Assembly (NCBI GenBank): GCA_018287875.1
Contig: JAGVVL010000002.1
Span: 1,178,001 to 1,242,000 of the forward strand
From: Nigrospora sphaerica
Taxonomy: Eukaryota > Ascomycota > Sordariomycetes > Amphisphaeriales > Apiosporaceae
Length of the DNA stretch: 64,000 nt
Reading direction: 5' to 3'
Shown here: positions 20,925 through 31,620 of the stretch, piece after piece
Position numbering within the stretch: position 1 is the stretch's first letter
How the letters are laid out: every line of letters begins with the position of its first letter
Notes under the pieces: model-generated
The model's input: the letters and a program-made list of their open reading frames with translations, nothing else
Told to the model about the DNA's origin: nothing
Database searches by the model: none
Program-made: the position numbers and the translations under genes

Positions 20925-23393
20925 TTAGCACTCTCCGCGCGGGCAGGCAATGCCCGTGCCGTACTCCTTGCCACTGACACCGCCGATGGCGAGCGCGGCG
21001 TTCACGACACCTCCGAGGCCCTCGCCGGCAATCAAGCCGGCGGCTACGGCGTAGCAGTACATGTCCCAGCTGGCCTTGTTCCTCTTCTGCCAGAAGTGGG
21101 ATACCACGGCGCCCATCAAAATGGCGGTGGAATAGTGCGTGTAGTTAATGACGAAGCTCACGCCAATCGCCATCCAGTTGGGCAGGTAGGCACGGTACTT
21201 GGCCCGCTCGCCCGTCAGGAACCGATGCTGCACGGCGACCTGGGCCACGGCCAGCGCCCCGAGGACGCAGGCGAAGATGCCCGAGGACACGGGGATGGGG
21301 ACGTTGGGCATCGTCACGGCCTGGGCCACGGCCTTCCACGCGGCCACCGACGGGGCCGGGAAGGCGCAGTTCTCAATCTCCTCGTCCAGGATACACGGGT
21401 ACGCCGCGGCAAACAGGAGGAAGATGCCGGGCGCGATGAACATGGCCACCAGGGTGCCGGAGCACTGGGCGATGAACTGCAGCCGCGGCGGCGTCCGCAG
21501 GAGGAACCCGGTGCGGTAGTCGCCGATCAGCGAGTTCGACTCGCCCGCGCCGGCCGACGCGATGGCGCCGGCAATCAGGTTCACCGTTTGCGCGTGCATC
21601 AGGGGCTGGCCGTGCGTAACGCCGCCGAATACAAGCTGCGAAGCCTTGGCCGACGCGGTCAGGGGCGTGAGATCCGTCACGCCGGAACTGTGGATGCACA
21701 GGAAGGCGAAGATGATGGCCATGATGGATGCCAGGATGCCAAGGCCGCCTGGGGAGGAGGGTTATGTCAGCAGCCCGCGCAGTAGGCGGAGGGAGGAGGG
21801 GTGGGGAGGCTCACCATTGATATCGAATTGCACCTCGAAAATGATGATAGTGACGGCGATGACGGCGACCGCACCGCTCAGCCAAATGGCGGGCTGGATT
21901 TGCTGTTCCTTGGTGGCGAAATCCTCGACAAGCTCAGAGTCGTCAATCTCGCGAGCCACTTGTCTCTCGAGGAAGGCGCTGGGCTTGCCTCTCTTGGCCA
22001 GTATCGCGTTGATGCTCTCGCACATGGAGGTCCAGCTGTACTGGGCCGCGACGACCAGGATCTTCCAGTGGAAGAAGAACTCGGCCATCGAGTAGCAGAC
22101 GAGCACCATGACGCCGGGCCACAGAAGCCAGAAGCGAGGACTAGGGACGTAGCCGGGCGTGTTGAGACCCGTCATGCTCATATAGTTCACAGACCGCCCC
22201 CATTTCTCTGGATCGTCTGTGCTGAAGGGCTTTCCCACACACTCGCCGGTGTAGACGAGCAGGGGGCCGATGACGCCCCAGGCCATGAAGGTCCCTACCA
22301 AGTAGGAAATGCCGACGTTAAGACTGATGAGAAGCCCGGATCCAAGGAAGGCGGGGGTCCATTCGATGAACCAGTTCCAGTTCTCAATCACGATGCCGTA
22401 GTTTGTATAGTTGCTCCAAATGAAGAACCACTGTAACACATGTTAGCCGGTCAAGCGTCCAAACAGACTGAGCACAAGGGGCAAAGCAACACACGGTGAA
22501 AATATGCCAATCCCAGAGGATACCGAGCGCGTAATCGGAAACGATGCGCTGGACCATGGCCACGGCGAAAGCGATGCTGGTGGCCTTGATCTTCTTCATT
22601 GCATCAGCCCCTCCGGTGCCCACGGCATGCATCGAGCGGATCGTGAAGGCCACGGCCGTGGCTGAAAGACGTTAGCCGTCGCCACCCTCAAGCAGGGGAA
22701 AGGGGGAGGGAGGAAACCCACAGGTTGGGAAGACAAGGCGCAGTTCGCGGGCGACGTTGATGATGAAGAACTTGCGAAGAGGCACGGCAAACATGACGCC
22801 GAAGAAGGACCCGACAAGGCACAGCGTCATGAACTTGCCGAAGTCGTCTTTCGGATTCTCGCTGAGGAGGTCGAGGCGGTACATGGCGGGCAGGGTTGCG
22901 ACAAAGAGACTCGAAAGGCCACCGGCTCCTATGGCGGCAGCCTGGCAGATGGAGTTCTCCTGGGGTCCGAAGGGGCCGCCGAGAATGGGCATATTGCCAA
23001 AGCTCTTGGACATGATCTTGAGGATGCCGAAGCCGAAGATGGCGCCCAGGATGTTGGAGGAGAAGGTGAAGCCAGTCTTCAGACCTGTGGGGTAGTCTGT
23101 CAGCAGGGCGTCCCGGGGGCCTGCGTGCCTGGGGAGGGCCACGTACCGAGATAGACATTGGAGGCGTTGACCAGGGTGCCCAAGCAGATGCCAACGAAGC
23201 AAGCTCGGATGGTGAGCGGATTGGCCTCGGCCGGCACGCCTTCCAGCGGTGGAAGCGGCTTGTAGAGATCGATCTCCTCCTCCTCTGTTACGACGACGTC
23301 GTGGTCGAGCTTCACGACGACATCATCTGGTTGGAGGTCCCCCTCGAGGGGAAGCGTATGCTTCTCGTCCAGCTGGACCGTAGTAGCAGCCAT
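20925..23393 (-). CDS. OPT-family oligopeptide / metal-chelate transporter
   Basis: Exons in reading order are 23147-23393, 22722-23084, 22495-22661, 21815-22430 and 20925-21748, all in phase, giving 738 residues; introns are 60-66 bp. The oligopeptide transporter (OPT) superfamily imports small peptides or metal chelates by proton symport at the plasma or internal membrane. The hydrophilic acidic N-terminus (~55 residues) is followed by many membrane segments. Family stretches include NPLTIRACFVGICLGTLVN, GGPFGPQENSICQAAAIGAG with the FATLPA-like continuation, FPTSTAVAFTIRSMH across the second junction, GGVTHGQPLMHAQTVNLIAG, GESNSLIGDYRTGFLLRTPP, and ending GLIAGEGLGGVVNAAL. The GDYRTG and GEGLGG blocks resemble the yellow-stripe-like side of the family. 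Substrate cannot be read from sequence. It faces away from an MFS sugar transporter across 3.9 kb. Confidence 0.92.
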
Positions 23394-26300
23394 GACGACA
23401 GGGGGGCCCAGAGCTCGAGTGGTGAGGAAGAATCACCGAACAGCGAGTCGAGCGGCGAAACCACGGCGACGCATACATATATATATATATATATATATAT
23501 ACACGCACGCACACATACAGCCTTGCTCTCGCAGAACCGTTACCGCCCTCTGTAGGCCCGGCTCACTGGGCCGACCGGGTTCCTCTTGCTCCCTGGATGT
23601 GTGCCCCCCGTAAGCACACAACTACCAAGGCTTGGCGGCGGACGAAAGGCCTGTCTCATTGGAATCCAGACCACGCCGAGCATCAGGCCAACATGGATCT
23701 GGCAAGTCAAGAAGCACCCAGCGGCCGGGGCAAAAGAAGCTGAGATGGCAGTCAACCCTGCAGCTCCATCGGGGCCCTCCGAGGGAGGCGTGCATGCCCA
23801 GGAGCGGAAGGTGCTTGTTCGCTCTTGTCTGTTCTTGTCAGACCACATGGCGCCTTGGCTGTCGGCGAGGAAGCCTAATCGAGGAGGTAGCGGCGGCGTG
23901 AGCTAACTACACAAGCACTGGTGGCACCTTCTCGGGTCGCATCCTTTCTGGCCCGAGGCTTGATCGTGCTTGGCGGCTGCGGTAGGCAGGCGCTCGTTCG
24001 TTTGCATGCACAGGAGCAGCGCGGGCTGTGCCAATCCTTACTCACGACATTCGATGCTGGACGCGGAGGGCACGTAGAACCAAACCCCACTCTCGGACCG
24101 AGAAGGAGGGGCACACCCCGTCCCGTAACAAATGCGATCTGACCGACTCGGATTGATCGGGTGGCATGGATAGCATTCCGTTCACAGATAAGCAACGGGC
24201 CGGGCCCGACATGATTCCTCTTTTCAAGTGGCCGGGGGGCCTACGTGCTCGTACTCCTCTCTCGGAAAGATTGCCATGGTGTTGTGTTCGTACTGGGTCA
24301 GCTTGTCGGCTAGGTTCTCCCCATGTGATAACTTGGGCCAACTGCATCGCTCCTGCATGCCAGTTAGGTACGTGCAGTGTTGGTGCATCTCTTACGTAAG
24401 TGCTCATATCTTGGATAATCGGAAGACATTCGGGAGGCAGGGAGCTTGACCCCCGGCCTGCAAACATGCATCCCATGTACTCGATATGCACAGTAATGTC
24501 CCATACCCAAATACCTATGTAAGTAGCCAATTGTGTACATGTAGCCCCATAGCCGGTGCATCACAGTATCCAATGGCGCAAGCGACATACTTGACCATGA
24601 TTGGGCGCGCTGAGGCGACGTAGAGGGATGTGCTTCTCAATCAAGTCAACTCTTCACGGTCACACGAGGGGTTTTATAGGCAGGTAGCCAGCCCTGCTGT
24701 TCCGAGTATCCCGGCCTCCCAACCTGGTAATTCAGTCCCATCGGCGTTAATAGATCGACTTCCGAGCCGTAGGAGATAACGTCCCATGCACCCCATGCTA
24801 TGAAGTTTCCGGAACTAAATAAACCCTTCTCTTGCATGTCGTTAGGGCCGGTTCTTTATATCGCACTTCCCATTAAGCAATGACCCGCGTGTCCATCCGG
24901 CCGGTTTCCACTCCTGTCCCTTGTCGCCACATAGACTTGTCGCCCACGCGGCGCGCGCCGTGGCCGAAGCTACGATGTGACACTAGAGTGAGCGGAAACG
25001 TGCCCACCTTGTCGTGCACCTTGGTCCAGCCCATATAGCAACCACGCGCTTCAGAGCGTTGCCGGTCGGGGCAATGCAGCATAGTGGAACTCGGGGCTGG
25101 AGTGGAGGTCCTTTATTGACCCCCACTCGAACTGTTCACTCACTGCGAAGAAGCGATACCTGAAGAAGCAATATCTAGACCGCATCATGGTTGCAAGCGT
25201 TTCTGGAACAAGCAAGAGATTGGCCGTTACGTCCTCGCGGCTGCTGCCGTGGTACAGGGACCGAAGTGGTTTTAGTTGGCCTTGTCCACCTCGGCGTTCT
25301 GGACAACGCACCATCTACAGGTTGGGATAGAGAACGGCCTTGTTTCTACCATACCTACTATCGAGAAGCAAAAGGGAGATAATCAGCCGAGAATGACAAG
25401 GCCCCACGAGCCCTCTAGGCGGGGATCTTCCACATTATGCATCTGGCTCGTACGTTGTAGGTGAACATGGTTGCCGGATCAGGTACCCGGGGTGTCATGC
25501 CTTCAAGTACTCCTTAGAATCATGGTAAAGGGTATAAGTCCCTGTTCATTCCCGCCGCGCAAGTTAAGTGAATAGTGTGCGAATCAGGATGTCTTTTTGG
25601 AAGAGAAACGTGCTGGCCACGGATTCTGCAAATCCCGGGAAATATCATCGGAAGTAATGTTACAATAAGAAGATTGCCTTACCCGACATAACTCTCTACC
25701 TAAAGGAAATATGTATCGTCTTGCTTTGTCATACTCATAAGACGGATGGTGATTCTGCACGGCTTTCTGCTGATTTGACGGGGCATCCTGGGTGGGAGAG
25801 CTGCTAGAGGACCATACGTACTTTCGTATCAGCTATAGCCCTTGGCTGTGGTGTGAGTACGTTCTCAGGGAAAATCATTATCTAGGTGCTGCGCTGGAGT
25901 CTCGTGATGTTGTTCGTCGGGAGAGCCAAGAAGCAAGAATGGCCGGATGACTCGATCTATCACTGCTGTGCGTACTTGGCGTCGCGCTCTTGAGCGCACC
26001 TCATGTCGTCACTCCACAACAAGTATTCGGAAGGATGAGGAGAAGCGGACACACGCCTTACGAGCGTGGCTCCTACCACCTCCTATCGGGCTGGGCATCG
26101 TCTCTCCCCCCCTCCCTCACTCCTAGGCGTCCCGAGTGTCGGCTATCCCCCGGCCAATCATTCGTTTCGTGCAATCGTCTTGTCTTGTCCCAGCCGCATC
26201 CCACCCGTTCAACGGGATTTCCTTTTGTTCCGAGACAAGAAAACCGGCCGCCACGAGGGAGGCAGCCAGTAAGTACCCCGCGTCGCGCACCCTTATCAGG

Positions 26301-27253
26301 CGGGCGGCGTCAGCGGCGCGGGCGGGCGAGCCCCCCTCCCCCCCCTCCCCCCATCCCCCTTGCTTCCCGCTCCCGACGCCCAAATGACCTGCGATTGTCC
26401 GACTCTGCCGGTGGGACGTCATAGCGGCTCGTGCGTGTGTCGCGGAGCCGCTTTCCCGACCTTCTTTTCGGCCACGGGCGGGGAAAGACGTGAGCGAAAA
26501 CTGAAAGGTCGTTCGCCAGTCCGCGGCCGCGACTCGCCCGCGCGAATACCAACGAGCACGGTGCCGACGTGGCAGCACAAAGACGGCGATAACTCCCGTT
26601 CGCGTGTCCCGAGGACAAGACACCTGGACCGGGCCAAGAGGCTTAGATTTCGCCGCCGAGCGTTGGGAAAAACCGTATAGCGGCTCGGCGCCAAGTGCAG
26701 GGTAAGGGTTAGATGACTACAGCACCATTCATCCCCACGAATTAGTCGCCCCATGATCCAGCTCCCCCCAGGCTAACCCCAGATTCAACTCACCTCTCCC
26801 CACAGGGCGCTGCGCGGGGTGGTCGCCAAGTGGCGGGGTAAGGCGAATCGTACCATTGGGAGGCCGGCCGGTGTTGCGCCTCCGGCCGGGGGTTTTCTCG
26901 CGATTCCACCCGATGCGCTGGGCGCTCGGTGAACGTCCGGGAGAGGGCGGGGGAAACACGATGGGCGCGGCGCGGCGATAAATTCGGGCCATTCTCCTGG
27001 ATGCCTCCAACGGCCACCCCATGGTCCAGCCTCGTCCCTCTGACTCTACCCAGCCCGTATCTCGTTCTGCTCGTCCCCGGCCGTGCCTCGAAAGGGCCCT
27101 TTAAGTTCTCGTTACCAGACGTGGTCTTCCCGTATCTCACACCCTCCCAAACTCTCACCCCCTCACGCGCCCGTCTCCCGTCTCGCCGACAACCCTCTCC
27201 CCGCGGCTATCTTGCCGTTTCGGACGCCGTAACCCCTACCTACCACTCAAAGC
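23394..27253. other. 3.9 kb divergent intergenic region between two transporters
   Basis: No supported gene. It should hold the promoters of the OPT gene (leftward) and the MFS gene (rightward). It contains an (AT)n tract at 23477-23501. Open frames are short and featureless. Confidence 0.55.
23477..23501. repeat. (AT)n microsatellite in the OPT 5' flank
   Basis: Twenty-five bases of alternating A and T, flanked on one side by a CACGCACGCACAC run, about 84 bp upstream of the OPT start codon. Confidence 0.95.
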
Positions 27254-29111
27254 ATGGGCTGGAGTACGCACGCGACTGGTACTCTAGATCCCCCAGAAGT
27301 CCGAAATGGCCGCATTCACCTCATCGCCCTCGTGGCGTCCATGTCGGCTCTTGCTAGTAAGTTGTCCCTTGTTCTCCCTCCCGCCCTGGGACACGGCTTG
27401 CTGACGCCCGGGCGCAAAGTGGGATATGACACGGCCGTGATCGGCGGCACCATGGCTCTGACGTCCTTCATCCGCGACTTCGGGTGGGAGGGCGTCGACA
27501 AGACCACGAGAGATACAATCCAGGGGAACATTGTGTCCACCTTTCAGGTATGTATCAGCGCATGCTGCACTTCTCCATCCTCCTTCTCCCTTCCCTCCGT
27601 CCCCGCCGTCCGCGGGGTTAGGCGCGAGTAGGCCTAGACTGATCTCGGAAACCCGCCCCCAGGCCGGCTGCTTCTTCGGGGCCCTGCTGTCCTTCCCCAT
27701 CGCCGAGAAATACGGCCGCCGCGTGGCCATCATGCTGGCGTCCCTGGTGTTTCTCGTCGGCGGCACCCTCATGACGGCGGCGAACGGCAACCTCAACCTC
27801 ATCTACGCGGGGCGGGCCGTGGCCGGGCTCGGCATCGGGTCCTCGTCGCTCGTCGTGCCCGTCTACATCGCCGAGACGGCGCCGCCGTCGATCCGCGGGC
27901 GGCTCGTGGGCATCTTCGAGATCGCGTCGCAGGGCGGCGGCATGCTGGGCTTCTGGATCAACTACGCCGTCGACCGGACCATCGACGCGCGGCACCGGGC
28001 CCAGTGGATCATCCCCCTGGCCCTCCAGCTCTTCCCGGGCCTCTTCCTCTTCCTCGGCATGCTCCTCTTCTGCCCCGAGTCGCCCCGCTGGCTCGCCCGC
28101 GGCGACAACTTCGAGGGCGCCGAGAAGATCCTGGCCAGCATCCGCGGCGTGCCCACCGACCACTGGTACATGCAGCGCGAGATGGCCGAGATCCGCGCCC
28201 AGGTCGAGGAGCGCAGCACCACGCACATGAGCCGCAGGGACCAGTTCCGGAAGCTGCTGCAGCCCGGCGTCCGCAACCGCATGGGCATCGGCATGGCCCT
28301 CATGTTCCTGCAGTCCTTCACGGGCGTCAACATCATCACCTACTACGCGCCGCGCATCTTTGAGACGCTCGGAATCTCCGGCACGTCCCTGAAGCTCTTC
28401 TCGACCGGCTTCTACGGCATCGCCAAGACGCTGGGCATGATCACCTTCACCTTCTGGGTCGTCGAGCGCGTCGGCCGCCGCAAGGGCCTCGTCTGGGGCG
28501 CCGCCCTGGGCTGTATCCCCATGTGGTACATCGGAGGGTACGTGATGAGGGCCGACCCCGCGGCGGCGGCGGCGGCGGGCGTCGTGACTCGCGACGGCTG
28601 GGGATACCTTGCCATGGTTTGCGTCTACGTGAACGGCTTCATCATCTGCGCCACCTGGCAGGGCATCACCTGGACCTATGCGTCCGAGATCTTCCCGCTG
28701 GATATCCGCATGCTCTGCGTGGCTCTGACGACGGCCGACACGTGGCTCGGAAGTTTCATCATCGCCCGCTCGACGCCGTACATGATTTCCGACTTGGGCT
28801 ACGGGGCCTACTTCTTCTTCAGCACCATCCTGGTGTGTATGGGCATCTGGGCCTTCCTTTTCGTACCCGAGACCAAGGGTAAGTCGGCAGCCCTCAGTCC
28901 GTGGCACCGGTGTATCGTACTAACCCCCCTCACAGGTGTTTCTCTGGAGATGATGGATGCCTTGTTCGCCCAGTCGACTTTCAAGGTCGTCTGGGCTCAG
29001 CTGCGAGGCCGGCCTGTACTCCCCGAAGGAGTTTCGGTGCTCGATGGCGCCAGGGGCGAAAAGGAGATAGTGGAAATCGAGGAACACGAGAGACGACAGC
29101 CTTCGCCGTAG
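27254..29111 (+). CDS. MFS sugar/quinate-type transporter
   Basis: Exons 27254-27356, 27420-27547, 27663-28878 and 28936-29111 keep frame and give 540 residues; introns are 57-115 bp. It belongs to the sugar porter family of the major facilitator superfamily, 12-pass proton symporters or facilitators in the plasma membrane. Motifs: MGYDTAVIGG made by the first junction, FGALLSFPIAEKYGRR, the sugar transporter signature GRAVAGLGIGSSSLVVPVYI plus ETAPPSIRGRLV, PESPRWLARGD, LQSFTGVNIITYYAP, ERVGRRKGL, and the C-terminal PETKG/VSLE split by the last intron. Its substrate cannot be assigned; the short N-terminus and VNIITYYAP form occur in quinate and hexose carriers. The acidic C-terminal tail is about 30 residues. 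Confidence 0.93.
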
Positions 29112-30259
29112 GCCGCCCGGCACCGCCCGGAGAATGAGCTGGCCCGCGTAGTCACTTTGGGGCTGGGCGCTTCACTCATCTCGGTATTCGTATAGTCAAC
29201 GTGAAGAAGGGCTTTAAGCATCTTGGGAGCCAGGGGCAAACACATCCGTCTGCCTGCATGCATTCCTCTTCAATGAAACGAGAAAAATCCGGACAGGTCT
29301 TCGATATGCATCTCGGTGAATTCGACCTAGCGTCCTTGCAGCCGAATATACACACGTCTTATCGCTGCCGTGACGAATGATCCATCCGTACGGAATAGCT
29401 GCTATAGACATCGAAATGGAGACATCAGGTCGGCTCTGGGTGGGAACGGTTGGGCCGGGCGTCACCCGTTAGTCTTCGGCTGATATGCATCCATGGCCAC
29501 CTACCTATGCAGGTCCCTATATTAGACTTAATTGGCCAGCCCTTTCTGTACGACAGTTTCCCCGCCCGGGCTCAGGAAGGACACCGTTGAGATCCGACAT
29601 CAAGACTGGGGTTCGATGGCTTGCAGACAGCCTTTTCTCCACAAGCCGAGAAAGCCCGGCCGGATTAGGAATCTGGGCCGCTCATGGGGATGCGGCTGGC
29701 AGGGATGCCATTGGGAAAGAGGTGTTGCAGCGAAGTCGTGGTGAGCGCAAGTCTGACCGGTTCTCCCAAGTACGTACCTTGCTGTGTAGGCACCTACGTT
29801 TGCATTATACATTTAGTACGTTACGCCTCTTTGAACAGGATCAGACATCGGAAGACCGACGAGAGGAAAACAGGTACTGCCAGTTTGCCATACGTAAAAG
29901 CAACGAAGATCGTAGTTTGTCATTGCCCGCCCCGTAGACTCTACAGGAAAGAAAGGGAAAATCCGGGGTCACCGCCTGCCCCAAGCGGCGCCAGCATCGT
30001 CATTGGCAGTCCTGCGACCCAACATCCCACTCCCACCCTCTCAGGCTCGTTATCCGCCCAGAGAGTTCGCGCCTTGGCCGTCAACCCACCCGCACAGTCA
30101 AATTCAATACCCATTCCCGCCTCGCTTGTCGCCATCGCTCGACTCGAATCTCCGGCGACACAACGCGCGAATACCGCCGCCTCGACGGACCGACCAACCC
30201 CGCCGTCCTTTCTCCCCTTCTCCCCGACCCCCCATCGCCCGCCCCGGCCGCCGCCCACC
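29112..30259. other. Intergenic, MFS gene to vps60
   Basis: About 1.15 kb. It should hold the MFS 3' UTR and the vps60 promoter; the last 250 bp are C-rich, as in a 5' UTR. An in-frame extension of vps60 upstream is Pro/Ser-rich and unsupported. Confidence 0.55.
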
Positions 30260-30904
30260 ATGAACCGACTCTTCGGCAGCGGCAACAAGGCGCCCAAGCC
30301 GACGCTGCAGAGCATCATCTCGAGCCACGAAGGGCGGGTGGAGCGTTTCGACACGCAGATTGCGAGCTACAACAACGAGCTGGCGCAGTACAACGAGAAG
30401 CTGGCCAAGATGCGCGAGGGGCCGGGCAAGCAGGCCATCAAGAAGCGGGCGCTCGAGGTGCTGCGCAAGCGGCGCAACATCGAGCGCCTGCGCGACCAGC
30501 AGGCCTCGCAGTCGTACAACCTCGAACAGGCCCAGATGATGCGCGACAACCTGACGGGCGTCATGGCCACCGTCGACGCCCTCAAGACGACCAACAAGGA
30601 GCTCAAGAAGCAGTACGGCAAGGTCGACCTCGACCAGATCGAGCGTCTCCAGGACGACATGGCCGACCTCATGGACGTCGGCAACGAGATCCAGGAGACG
30701 CTCTCGCGCGGCTATGACGTGCCCGAGGACGTCGACGAGGCCGAGCTCGACGCCGAGCTTGAGATGCTCGGCGCCGAGATGGACATGGAGTCCTCCCTGG
30801 CCGCCGACACCGGCGCCGTGCCCGACTTCATGCGCGACGAGGTCCCCGACTTCATCGACGAGCCGCCCCAGACCACCGGAAAGGTCCAGGAGGTGGCCCG
30901 GTGA
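30260..30904 (+). CDS. vps60: ESCRT-III-like SNF7-family protein Vps60 (CHMP5)
   Basis: A single exon of 214 residues from an ATG in a CCACC context. It starts MNRLFGSGNKAPKPTLQSII, the characteristic N-terminus of Vps60/Mos10 and human CHMP5. The basic N-terminal half is helical with RVERFDTQIASYNNEL and KQAIKKRALEVLRKRR; the acidic C-terminal half includes VDLDQIERLQDDMADLMD and ends in a Pro-rich acidic tail with DEVPDFIDEPP. Vps60 binds Vta1 and stimulates the Vps4 ATPase that recycles ESCRT-III at multivesicular bodies. The frame is open far upstream, but that part has no family sequence, so the start is set at 30260. Confidence 0.95.
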   Translation: MNRLFGSGNKAPKPTLQSIISSHEGRVERFDTQIASYNNELAQYNEKLAKMREGPGKQAIKKRALEVLRKRRNIERLRDQQASQSYNLEQAQMMRDNLTGVMATVDALKTTNKELKKQYGKVDLDQIERLQDDMADLMDVGNEIQETLSRGYDVPEDVDEAELDAELEMLGAEMDMESSLAADTGAVPDFMRDEVPDFIDEPPQTTGKVQEVAR

Positions 30905-31620
30905 TCCTGCGGCTTGGGAACTTGGCTCAAGTGGATTTCTACCCCTACACCCTACCCCCCGCGCTCAGGAAGAAACCGCCGGAGCAACGACGGCTTTCCA
31001 CATTTTCGCCCTTGTCCTCTCCCCATGCGCGCAATACACAAAGCCCTGAAGCGAACTGTAGTTTAGTCTGTTCTCTCGGCCGGATTTCGTGACCCTCGCT
31101 CAGCGGGCCGCGGCTCGCCAGTGATTCCGAGACTGCTGGACTGGCCACCCAACAAATACCCCCTCCCCCTTGTGGCCACGGCCGTGAGCTGTGTGGGTAC
31201 CGTAATGAAGAACAAACCCGTCTGCCCCTACTGGCGTCTCCCGTAGTCGCTCGATAATCACTTCTCTTATACGCGTCCGATGGCCTACTTTCTTTGTTTG
31301 CCAAGACGTCATTTCATTAAGGATCTCGTTATGCCGTTCAAGGTGGGTCTATCGTACGTGCAAATCAAGGCTTGTGTTCCTCCAACCGCTAACCGACCGA
31401 TGCAACACTCCTCGCTCCTCGCCCGGAGCGCTTTCGTCCCAGAGCCATAGAAGAGCCCCAGTAGTATCCTTGTACCGTGATTCTCCATCAATACTATACC
31501 TGCTGGGCTGAGAGGTTGGGTTCCGGGCCACAGAGGAACGATACATCTTATTCGTACGTCCTAGCAGCGACTTTGGGATACTTCACTTCCTCGGCGGAAG
31601 GGCTCGGGGATGCTTTGCTC
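30905..31620. other. Convergent intergenic region, vps60 / fwd-1-like gene
   Basis: About 700 bp between two 3' ends. It should hold both 3' UTRs; nothing else was seen. Confidence 0.6.

Noticed and set aside
27618..28907. 429-codon minus-strand frame opposite the MFS gene
   Set aside because: Antisense shadow; the plus strand encodes the full sugar-porter motifs.
29684..30259. In-frame upstream extension of vps60
   Set aside because: Pro/Ser-rich and unlike the family; the conserved Vps60 N-terminus begins at the ATG at 30260.
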